Of a DNA stretch of 64,000 bases, positions 43,201 through 55,200 are shown piece after piece (the first letter of the stretch is position 1; each line of letters opens with the position of its first letter). Both the position numbers and the translations under genes were made by a program. Location: the NCBI RefSeq assembly GCF_018139145.2, contig NC_059500.1, positions 47,142,072-47,206,071 of the forward strand. The letters run 5' to 3'. The DNA is from Gymnogyps californianus (lineage: Eukaryota > Chordata > Aves > Accipitriformes > Cathartidae). Below the pieces are notes generated by a model. The model did no database searches. It was not told where the DNA came from and saw only the letters and a list, made by a program, of their open reading frames with translations.

Positions 43201-46200
43201 CCTCTATTTTATGCCCCTCATGATGCACATAAAGCAGTCAATATCCTTTCTTTACATGGATTTTATGATAAAAAACAGAGGACTGTGCGAAAGCTTCATG
43301 CTCACTGTTAGTGGTGAACTTAAACCAGTTTTGACTAAGTACTAATACATCTATACAAAGAAATAGGATCTAAAAGTCAACCAAAAGAGATGACCTACTC
43401 CACCCCACAGCCAATATAAATACACTCTGCCGAAAAACAGGAATCTCATCTTTAAATGACTCAATAACACTAGTCCTTCCTTTTTAGCCAAAGTTTTATT
43501 CACATCCCCCTCTCATCTCTGCTCATCAATTCCTCCAACAAGCTCACGAGCAGTCAAGACTCCAGTCAGAATTGTTTGCCTTAGGTTCCCGAGGCATCTG
43601 CAGCAACTCCAGTCTTCCCCTTTGCCTCTACTCTGAAACTATTTTAGACTCGTGCATTTAGATTTGTCTGGTCTCATGGTGATCTATGAAGTTCACCATG
43701 TAATCCACACTTGTGCACCAGAGCAAAAGCAGGCCTTCAAAACACTTCAGGTGCTCATGAAGGAAATATAAAGCTTTACGTGTATTGTTGCATTTAAAGC
43801 AACTAGACAACATGGTCTATCAGGAACGTATGATTAGCACCTTGCACATCTTATCTAAAAATTGCAGATGTGCTTGATGACCAGCAGAACTGCTGAGCAG
43901 CTTTTGAGTAATTAACTTTCTTCATGGCAGAAACATTTTGCAGATAGGTGGAATGAGAGGAAGACAAGCGGGAATAGAACATCTTCACATAACAAAGAAC
44001 ACTCAAGTAAAATTCATCCGCAACTGAAAATGATTGGACATAGTGCTGAAGATTATCACGTAAGCAGCGCTGACACCCACTATTTCAGTACAGGAAACCA
44101 GCAGCCTTTACTTCTCCTCTATCACTGGATACACAATGATAACAACAACTACATTAACCGCTGGTTAACTAACACTAGCAAGCATAGACAAAGCTGACAA
44201 TAAGTGAAGTTCAGATTCTTTTCAGTGTGCAATTTATGTGTAATAAGATATTGGGTGGGTGGGAGGCACAGGGAAGGAGGTTCAAGGGACTTCTGAACCA
44301 ATGGCGAGTGATTGTGAAACACTGCCACACCAGTCCTGAGATGTTCTTCGGAGGCAGCACAGCCAGATCAGGCTGCCAAGTAGTTTTCAAGGAAGAGCTG
44401 CAGCCTGACATCTGGGTCAGTAAGAAACAGCATGAGCTAGGAGCTAGTAATCTGACCCTGTTGATTGATGCTTAAGGAGGACATGACTCCCTGAAAAAAC
44501 ACACAAGCATAGATTGTGTTGGTCAAAACCCAAGACAGGGAATGCTGGCAAACCACAGGAGATACTACTCCTGTACTTCAACACTTCTGAATACATATGG
44601 CACAAGTTTTGCACGCTTCTGGAAGACTGGAAGGTAATTTCAAATGAAATCAGAAGCTCATTTCCCCTCTCCAGTGCACTCCCAATAAAAATCAAACACT
44701 ATGGCAGGATCTGGATGAGCTTTCAGCACTGGTGCCTTCGTACTGCCACAGAACTTTGTATATCACTCGTTTTGCACTGATACATAGCCAGCAGAGGGCA
44801 CACAAAACAAATCTAGTGCACTGTGAAATTAAGGATGTTTCTATCACCTCCCTGGGTATCTAATTGAGATAATACTGTTTAAAGAACCTAGAAACTATGG
44901 TATCATTATTATTTATGGCCCATCTTAAAATGTCCTGTAGAGCAGGGAGATTGGGAATCCCACTAAGTTCTTTCACTAAGTACAACAGATTTCCACCTCG
45001 ATAGCCCTGCCAACTCACATGGTCCCTAAATTCACCTCATCTCTAACAAATGTGTGGCTGTGAAAGAGTGTTTTAGACAATACCCATATGTCAGTGAAAT
45101 GTTTAGGCATGTATATAAATGCCCTTCTCACATATGAGACATATAAAATGCAGCATAAATAAGGCTAGCATTACATATCCATATCAATGAAATAGTGATG
45201 TAGCATCTCTTTTCCTCTCAAATTTTGGTTAGAGGCTCTTTTTGACACACTTGCATGCATACACTTCCAAATCCTCCCCCAGCATTCCTTTGTGAGAAAA
45301 AAAATTGTCTTTCAACAAGGCACATTAGACTGAGGAGAAAAGCAAAAATCCGTCAGCAAACTTACTTCCTGAATACTGTTTTATCACTGGAGGACATACA
45401 TTCTGTAAATTCGATAGTGGAAACCAGCACAAAGTAGTTCATAACCTGAACTACACCCATTGAAATACCTAGACATAGAAAAATACACTACAGTGTATTC
45501 TGTTCAGAAAATCCGATTATCATCTTAAGGTACTTCATGTACAAGGTTTGAAGGAGCCCTTGAATCTCTTGATTACATCAAAATCAAACCAGGAAAGAAA
45601 TGTACAGAAGGAGCTTTCCACTTTACTGCTCAAAGATGCACGTCATCACAGCACATCTAATGAACACACTTAAAATAGAAGCAGGGAATGCTTCTTCTGT
45701 GAGTATACAGAGTACCTAACATCATCATCATTTGTAGACCAGTATTTAATACTGTACAACTCACCACTGGCACCCAACTTTGCAACTGTGTCTATAAATA
45801 TAACTAATTATTAGGGCAAAATAAGTGCGCTACTTCCAACCCAGAGAGAGCACTGGAATATTGAGAAACATGCAAAGGCAAGACCATCCTCCTTTATTTT
45901 AAAAGCACTGCATCGGTTCAGACTCTCAAAGCCACCATTTACCACATCTGTGTGCCAAAAGCAGGCTGCCTCTGTGCTTTTTGCATGTAGCATGAACTGT
46001 TCCCTTCACCTCCACTAAAGAAAGAAAAGATGGGTAGCTAGCTGAAAGCCCAATAACTTTAAACCAAAACATACATTTACAGAAACATCAAAACATATGG
46101 TACATGATGTGAACATATGTGACTATGGATCTTCATTCATTTTCACAACAGAGATAAGTAAAGTGGGTAAGGGATTATTTCCACAAACTCCTAGGAAGAA

Positions 46201-49200
46201 TTACTCCAAAAACTGCAACAAACACAGGTAATTATAGCTAATCTAGCCCAGGTGACTGTGATAAACCTCAGGGACGTCTTGTACAGTATGATCCAAGCAG
46301 CCATAGAGAAAACAAAGAAAACCCATGTGTCATGGTTTAACCCCAGGCAGCAACTAAGCACAACACAGCTGCTCACCCCTCCCCACTCCCAGTGGGATGG
46401 GGATGAGGACTGGGAAAAAAAGTAAAACTCGTGGGTTGAGATAAGAACAGTTTAATAACTAAAGTAAAATAAAATACTAACAATAATAAAAATGTAATAA
46501 TAATTGCAATGAAAAGGAATCTAACCAAAAAAAAAAGAGAGAAATAAACCCAAGAAAAGACAAGTGATGCACAATGCAATTGCTCACCACCCGCTGACCG
46601 ACACCTGAGCAGCGATCTGCCCCTCCCGGCCAACTCCCCCTGGTTTATATACTGAGCATGACATTCTATGGTATGGAATATCGCTTTGGCTAGTTTGGGT
46701 CAGCTGTCCTGGCTATGCTCCCTCCCAGCTTCTTGCACACCTGCTTGCTGGCAGAGCATGGGAAACTGAAAAATCCTTGACTTAGGATAAGCACTACTTA
46801 GCAACAACTAAAACATCAGAGTGTTATCAACAGTATTCTCACACGAAATCCAAAACACAGCACTGTACCAGCTAGTAAGCAGAAAATTAACTCTATCCCA
46901 GCCGAAACCAGAATAATATCATCCACCCCTTATTCTATACCATTTAGATCATGTCCAGATCCCATAGTTTCTCATACATTTCCAATTAATCACCACCACT
47001 TTTTCTGCCTTTTAATATATACACACAGATATCATTCCCGCAGTCTATGGGCCATCTCTATCCAATGTCTGTTGAGTTCATTCAGTCCATGACTTTGGGC
47101 TCCATCTGTCATAACAGTCTGTCTGGGCAGGAGGGATGATGCAAAGTCTGCTCAGTCAGCAGAACAGGATTGGGCTTCAGTGTGGTGAGGCGGGCAGGTG
47201 ACATTGGGCGCAGCAGGAGGATGGTGTGTAGTGTTGGATTGTCGCATGCTGAAGTCAGTCCTGGTTCCATAACTACTGCACTTTGCTCAGTTTTATCAAA
47301 GTTCATTTTTCATTAATCTAAGTAATTCTTACTGTAATACCATTAATATAGCATATAACAACTATAATAGTGATGACATACAGTGGCAGGATTATATAGC
47401 AATCAACATCATACAATTTAATCTATTGGCTGTTCTCACCTAAAATCAAATCCACTTGAGGCACACATCGGACTTCCCCATCCTTCCGCATCACCCACCA
47501 AGTGCACCCAGGTCCTTGACCAAAAGCAGTCTCAAAATGGGTTTGCCTTTGCCTGAGGCAGGAGTAACCCAGACTGTCTTCCCTAGCATATTTTTCATGT
47601 GCACTACAGGAAATTTATGCCCTTCTACAGTACGTAAAAGTTCTGATTGGGCAGGGCCAGCTCGATTGGCAGATCCCCTAGTGTTGACTAACCAGGTGGC
47701 CTTTGCTAAATGTGTATCCCAATATTTGAAGGTCCCACCACCCACTGCTTTCAATGTAGTCTTTAACAATCCATTGTATCGCTCCATTTTCCCAGAGGCT
47801 GATGCATGACAGGGGATGTGATATACCCACTCAATGCCATGCTCTCTGGCCCAGGTGTCTATAAGCTCGTTTCAGAAATGAGTCCTGTTGCCTGACTCGA
47901 TTTGTTCTTGGGTGCCGTGTCACCATAAGACTTGCTTCTCAAGGCCCAGGACAGTGTTCTGGGTGGTGGCATGGGGCACAGGATATGTTTCCAGCCATCT
48001 GGTGGTTGCTTCCACCATTGTAAGCACATGGCGCTGGCCTTGGCGGGTTTGTGGGAGTGTGATATAGTCAATCTGCCACGCCTCCCCATATTTGTATTTC
48101 AGCCATCATCCTCCATACCAAAGAGGCTTTAACTGCTTGGCTTGCTTGATTGCAGCGCATGTTTCACATTCATGCAATAGTGTCCATGGTCAAGTCCACC
48201 CCTCGATCACGAGCCCATCTATATGTTGCATCTCTTCCTTGATGGCCTGTGGTGTCACGGGCCCACCGAGCCATGAATAATTCATCCTTATGTTGCCGGT
48301 CCAGATCCACCTGAGCCACTTCAATCTTAGCAGCCTTGTCTACCTGTTGGTTGTTTTGATGTTCTTCAGTGGCCAGACTCTTGGGTACGTGGGCATCTAC
48401 ATGACGTACTTTCACAACCAGGTTCTCTAGCCGGGCAGCAATATCTTCCCACAATGTGGAAGCCCACATTGGTGAACCCAGATGGGTTTACCTCTGCATT
48501 GCCAGTTACTCTGCTTCCATTGCTGCAACCACCCCCACAGGGCATTTGCCACCATCCATGAGGCAGTATAGAGAGAGAGCACTGGTCACTTCTCTCGTTC
48601 AATGTCTAAAGCCAGCTGGATGGCTTTCACCTCTGCAAATTGACTCGATTCACCTTCTCCTTCGGCAGTTTCTGCAACTTGTCGTATAGGACTCCACACA
48701 GCCGCCTTCCACCTCCGATGCCTTCCTACAATGCAACAGGACCCATCAGTAAACAGGGCATATTGCCTCTCATTTTCTGGCAGTTTTGGGCCTCTTCAGC
48801 ACGTGTCACCTCCTCCTCTGGTGATATTCCAAAATCTATGCCTTCTGGCCAGTCCACGATCACTTCGAGAATTCCTCGGCAACTGGGGTTTCCTATTTGA
48901 GTTCGTTGTGTGATCAGTGCAACCCACTTACTCCATGTAGCAGCAGTTGCATGATGTGTAGAGGGGACCTTCCCTTTGAACATCCAGCCCAGCACTGGCA
49001 GTTGGGGTGCTAATAGGAGCTGTGTTTCAGTACCAACCGCTTCTGAGGCAGCTTGAACTCCTTCATATGCTGCTAATATCTCCTTTTCAGTTGGAGTATA
49101 GCGGGCCTCAGATCCTCAATATCCCCGACTCCAAAACCCTAGAAGTTGACCTCCGGTCTCCCCTGGTGCTTTCTGCCAGAGACTCCAGGTAGGGCCATTC

Positions 49201-52200
49201 TCCCCGGCTGCAGTGTAGAGCACATTTTTAACATCTGGTCCTGCCCGGACTGGCCCAAGGGCTACTGCATGAACAATCTCCCGTTTAATTTGTTCAAAGG
49301 CTTGTTGCTGCTCAGGGCCCCATTTAAAATCGTTCTTCTTCCGTCTCTTAAGAGGGCTCACAAGCAGGCTGTAATTTGGAATAGGCATTCTCCAAAAAAC
49401 CACAACATCTAAGAAAGGTTGTGTTTCCTGTTTACTAGTTGGTGGAGACATAGCTGCTATTTTGTTGATCACATCCATTGGGATCTGATGACATCCATCT
49501 GGCCATTTTATTCCTAAAACCTGAACCTCCTGTGCAGGTCCCTTCACCTTACTTTGTTTTATGGCAAAACTGGCCTTCAAAAGGATTTGGATTATTTTCT
49601 TCCCTTTTTCAAAAACTTCTTCTGCTGTGTTGCCCAATACAACGATGTCATCAATGTACTGCAGGTGTTCCGGAGCTTCACCTTCTTCCAGTGCATTCTG
49701 GATTAGTCCATGGCAAATGGTGGGGCTGTGTTTACCACCCCTGGGGCAGTTGATTCCAGGTGTACTGGACGCCCCTCCAAGTGAAAGCAAACTGTGGCCA
49801 GCACTCTGCTGCCAAAGGGATTGAGAAAAATGCATTAGCAGTATCAATTGTGGCGTACCACTTGGCTGCCTTTGCCTCCAGTTTGTATTGAAGTTCTAGC
49901 ATGTCTGCTACAGCAGCACTCAGCGGTGGTGTGACTTCATTCAGGCCATGATAGACTACTGTTAAGTCTCCATTCTCTATTAGACTTCCACACTGGCCAC
50001 ATGGGGCTGTTAAAGGGCGAGTCCTGCTGATCACCCCTTGGCTCTCCAGTTGACGAATCAGCGTATGGATGGGAATCGGGGAGTCTCAGTGCGATATGGC
50101 TGCTGGTGCACCATTGTGGTAGTGATTGGCACCTGTTATTCTTCAACCCTCAGCAACGCCCCAACAGAAGGGTCCTCCGAGAGACTGGGCACGGTGGACA
50201 ACTGTTCAATTTCCTCCATCTCCAAGGCAGCTATACCAAAGGCCCACTGGTACCCTTTTGGGTCCTTGAAATACCCTCTCCTGAGATAATCTACGCCAAG
50301 GATCCATGGAGCCTCTGGGCCAGTCACAATGGGATGTTTTTGCCACTCATCCCCAGTTAGGCTTATCAACATTGTTCTCACACTAAATCCAAAACACACT
50401 GTATCAGCTACTAAGAAGAAAATTAACTCTATCTCAGCCGAAACCAGGACACCATGGTCTATGTGACTTCTGACCACTGTGACTACAGTAACTTACATGT
50501 CCTCTCAAAGAGAGGTTAATAAGCTCTGTTTAATAATCAAACAGCACATCCCCATTTCTGAGGGAAAGATGATCTTCCTCTTTCAAGTCACCAATGACCA
50601 GGAAAGAGCAATACAGCATTTCAAATGCACCACTGTTTATGGAACATATGTTCTGCCTCCCATGAGATACCAGTTCAAATAACATCAAAAAATCCTTCTG
50701 CATTCTGATCTGATCCTGCTGACAGGTATTACAGCTGCATCCTGTAGCAAAGAAGTGTCATTCTGGTAATTTAAAACCCCTAAAAAAACTGCTTAATGGG
50801 CTGTGTTGAACTCTGAAGCAATGACTTTGCAAAAACATATTAATTCCTATAGTCACTGCAGGCAAAAGATGAGCCTAGGTCCCACTAACTCAGTTTTCTT
50901 AGAGCAATACTGCTATTTGATAGCTTTATAGCTTAAGCTCCCTGTTTTTACTGTTAAACTCTGCTCCCCAGGAGAACACCAAGGACTAAACAAACACTAA
51001 AGCATGAAATTCAGTCAGATGAGCCCAGGGACTCGCTTCTCTGCTAGCCAAAGGCCCAAATACCTTTTTCCTGACAACCCTAACTCCAACTGTCTCTATG
51101 TACAAGGGAAAAAACAGGCAATAAAAAACTTTTTTGTCTTTTAAAGCAGTGTAAGCTGAGAACAGAAATACTGATATATTTTGATCAAAAATTTATAGTT
51201 ATTGTGAATTTTCACTAAAAGGGTGCAGTTAGGATTGTCTGAAGATGTTTTGTGTTTAGGTTTATATTTCAAACATACCTGGATTTCTTTTTAGTTTTAC
51301 TACAACTTGAATCAACTGACTTCGTGAAATACTGAGATACTTAATAAAACATTTCTGTCTCCAGTTGAACTCCATCCAGTTCACCACATTCAATAAAAAC
51401 CCCACACTTTGTCAAGCAAACCATTTTAAGGATGTGTTTCTATGAAGGTAGCTTGTTAGCACAAGAAAAGTCAATTTTGGATGTGTTGCTGGATGTTATA
51501 ATCACTGCTAGTACCTACAAATAAATAATTTATTTTTTTTACTAGGGATTGTATTTGGTGCTCTAGTAGGGCACCAGGCTAGTGTTTACAACATCGTAGT
51601 TTAGAACTGATCTTCATCCCACTGTAATTAGGCTTATATAACACTTTAATACATGCCTTTTATTATAATATAATTAAATACGTTTTGCTCCAGAACCTCT
51701 GGCACTGAACCCAGGTCCCACTGAATGAAGTAGTTACATAGAAGGCAGACCTTTTCTTTCTGGATGCTATGCAAGCCCATGCTTCATTCATAACTCGTTA
51801 CTCTAAATCTGCTCCTCTGACATATTTTGCAATATCCTTGTGGACTTCCCCTGGTGCTCTCCACTGGAGCATCCAAGTAGTTAGAAAACATTCATTAATT
51901 TACTTGCACACTCCTGTGATGATGAGGGATACTATCTTCAGTTTCTACTTTCATTCTGTAGCAGTAAAGATGTCAAGATGGAAAATACCTATTAAATTTG
52001 CATACATGATTAGATACCTTGAGATCTGTGTAGAAGGGTGGTTTTTGCTTTTTATTTTTACTATTTTGAGAGAAGAACTTGCCATCTGAAGTACTTCATA
52101 ACCCTGTTGACACTGCCTTCATGACACAGCACCAGGGAGGGATTTCTACATGCCAGTCCAACTGGTGCAGACTGGCTTTTGTCCTTGTACCACTTGGCCT

Positions 52201-55200
52201 AACTTCTACTAGGATCCATGTGGTGCCTCTGTGGCCACAAGACATGATTATTACTTTTTGTGGCTTTTCAGTTCAGAAGGACCGAAACAATAAGATGCTG
52301 TATCATAAGTAAAAATTTTATGTGTATGCTAGCACTTGGAAGTGTTTGAGAGAGGGTACAGAGCTGGAAGACTGCACTAGGTAGAAGCAGCCAATTTCAG
52401 CATGGTACACATTCACATTGCTTTACTGGAAACTTCAGGGAAACTATGCTGCAGACAGGTTTGCTAGAGAGGGAACTAGTTTGTTTGCTCCAAAGAGACC
52501 AAGGGAGTGAACCAGTACAAATGCAGTGTGAACAAGCAGGGAGCAGGACCTGGGAGCAAAGCCAGGAGGGAGCCATGTGGATGCATCACAGGATCAGAAC
52601 GTAGCCCCCATGCATTTTCCACTGCAGACACCTCTGTTCTGTGTCAGGCTTTCAGCTTGTAAATAGAAAACTCTCCAAACCCTGTGCACACAACCTTCCC
52701 ACTCAAACCCTGTGTTGTACTTATTTCATAACAGAAAGTGTTTGGTGTCAGTGATTTTATTAGCATCACAAAGGAATTTTGCAGCAGGTAGGCTCCAGGT
52801 CTGTTGGGTGTCAGTCACAAACCAAAATCAGGACCCAGACATGCTCCCACCTGCAACCTGTATCTCATTCATTCTACCTCTTCCAACTTCTGCAACAAGT
52901 ACAGTATGGGTGTTAGATAAAACACCTCCTTTTATTATACAGTTCTGGTTCACTGTCAACACAGGATCCATCCTGTGCTCTGAAGAAAAGGTTCCTCTGT
53001 ACAATACAGTATACAATCAAATTATCTCTAATAGCACTAAACTGCCTGAACATGGGACAGAGAAAGGAGGAGTAATGGGACCGTTTAAGCTTTTCTATCC
53101 TTGAAAATTAGAACAGGAATTGGTATTGCTGGGGAGGGGGGGTGGGGGGGGCGGGGGGTGGGGGGAATCTTTAAAATGTCCAGATATTCATACATTGTTT
53201 TCTTTTCTGGACATACTGCCTAAGACTCAATCTAAATTTTATAGGCCTTTTTTTTAATCGTCATCTATGCTCTCTTGCTCATATCAAACTGATATAATTC
53301 ATACATTCTTATTTATGTCCTGTGAGCAGAAACTTCACCCTCAGATGCATGTAATTAACCTCTGCAGCAATACAAAATTATCATATTAACAGAATTATTT
53401 TATAAACTTTTAAAGAGATCAATAGACTTCCACTTGTGTTAGTAACTGCTCTCATTGGCATAAAATTGGGAAAGGAACAATTACTTCCCTAGATCCAGTT
53501 TAACTACTTATTTCATTTTACTGCTCTCCAAAATTTTCAAAGATCAACTTTCATATCAACCATAGAAGTACCATAATTCTGAACTCTCTGACAGATTTTG
53601 TTACAAGCACTTTATTTTCTGTAGTGATTAAGTGGGGGCTTATTTTACGCCCTTCTTCCAAAACCACACCAAAGCTAACTGCATGGTTTCAGTGGCGTAA
53701 GCCTAATAGGTCAGGGAGCTGAAACATTTAAGAGACAGAACAACACAGCAAGTCTTAGCAAGGTGTAGATGTCGTTTCCCCACAGAGTCCCATCATTGTT
53801 CAGACCTGCTATTCACCTACAACTGGTTACACACGACAGGTATAAGGCAGGTATGGTAGTTTGCAAGGCAGATAAAGGCAAAGGTCGGCTTCTGTTTGTT
53901 CTACTGATTTTCAGAAGAGGTACTTCAGCAGTGAACACTTTAAAAAGTATTTACATGTTCAGTTCAGGTTGGTTGTCCCTCACAGTAACTTTAGTTAATT
54001 ATGATACATTCATACATGCCATTGCTAGCTGACAGTAATTCCTAATTAGCATAAACAAATGAGGTAGTAAGGCAGGGAAAGAAGCATAATACTTCTGAAA
54101 AGGGAAGAAAAGCCAGCAACTTACCTCATGAATGAGGGCTACCAACATTTGCTGGAAATTCCGTCCCCTGCCGGCCAGAAATCGATTAATAGGCTTGCCA
54201 TCTTTGCCCATATGAACTGGAAGGTCGTAACACAACAACATGCCAGCTTAAAGAGGGAGGGAAGGGGAAAGGAAAGGTCAATACCAATACTCATGCTAAT
54301 AGTTCAGAAGTCTTGCGTAAGTCAGTGGAGAACCCAAAGCAAAGTACAGTTAACTTAATAAAGCCAACAATTTAAAAGCATATGTAAGCATACAAAAGTG
54401 GCATAAGACATCATTGTTTCTTAAACTGGTTCACTGTCAGATTCATAGAAATCTTTGGATCAAAGCATGTATACTTGTCTAACTTCAAGAAAGTGACAGC
54501 CTACCTGCAAGGCCTGGTGTCATGCCCGGTTGTTTGTTCCTCTCATACATTTTCAGCAAGAAGTTTGGAACACCTGCCATGGTCTTCCCCTGGTCTGAGC
54601 GTGTGGTCCCTCCTCTCAAGGCAGAATGATACACACCACGGGGCATGTTTGTCATCTCCTGTTTCACAAGTGATGCTGCAAACTCTTCAAATGCTGGATG
54701 AAGTGCAAGAAAATGAGGAGAGAAGAAAGGGAATGTCAGAGTCTGATGACTGAGAGACCAAACAAACCCTGGAAAACCCAAAATGACACCTGTGCTTCAG
54801 GGGAGATATGCTTAGATAAACTAGTAATGACACACTCAGATGAAAGCTCAAGGTGAAAGAATTAAGAACTCTTAGCAAGTCTCTCTGACACCATACTTGC
54901 TGCCACTGCAACTTCAAGAGGCTCCGAGTAAGTCATGTCAGATACTAAGGCTGGGAAGAAAAATAGCCTTAGCTATTCCATGAGCTGCTGATTGCATTCT
55001 TTTACTGCTACACCAATAACACTGGCACATGCTGGCGGAAGTACAACGACAAACAAAAACTGATGTTTACCAACACAGTGAAAAATATTGTCTCTAAAAA
55101 CAGGTTGTTCTTAAAGAGATTTAAAAGAAGCACAATGCAAAGAGGGTAGATAGAGAGAGAGTGTGTATATGCGAATGGGGGTTACATAGGGAGGGAAGTA

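Larger units (their letters stand above)
46328..46915 (-). repeat. 3' LTR (588 bases)
   Basis: Starts TGTCATGGTTTAACCCC on the plus strand, which is the U5 end of the element, and its other edge CCAGAATA is a mutated form of the CCAGGACA seen at the 5' LTR. Contains TATA and poly(A) signals in the element's orientation. This LTR type is common in bird genomes. Confidence 0.93.
46328..50451 (-). mobile_element. ERVL-like endogenous retrovirus, deleted and decayed
   Basis: 4124-base provirus in sense with FOCAD. Seen: full 3' LTR at 46328-46915, purine tract at 46921-46931, pol remnant at 47423-50362 on the minus strand, and a 5' LTR cut to 50363-50451. The outer ends are TG...CA on the plus strand and are flanked by CCATG on both sides. 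No gag was found, the pro region is only a tail, and about 500 bases between pol and the purine tract hold no recognisable env. A 5-base duplication, lack of env and pol wording suggest the bird ERVL (class III) group; the class is inferred. Many frameshifts and stops make it inactive. Confidence 0.93.

Noticed and set aside
46373..46633. 86-codon minus-strand frame
   Set aside because: Falls wholly in the LTR; hydrophobic run comes from T-rich repeat sequence.
47423..50362. Possibly intact retroviral pol
   Set aside because: Open pieces shift frame repeatedly, integrase has a changed catalytic position and an internal stop, and gag and most of the protease are absent.
52712..53104. 130-codon plus-strand frame
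   Set aside because: No recognisable family, no splice or promoter context, and sits in an intron of the opposite-strand gene.
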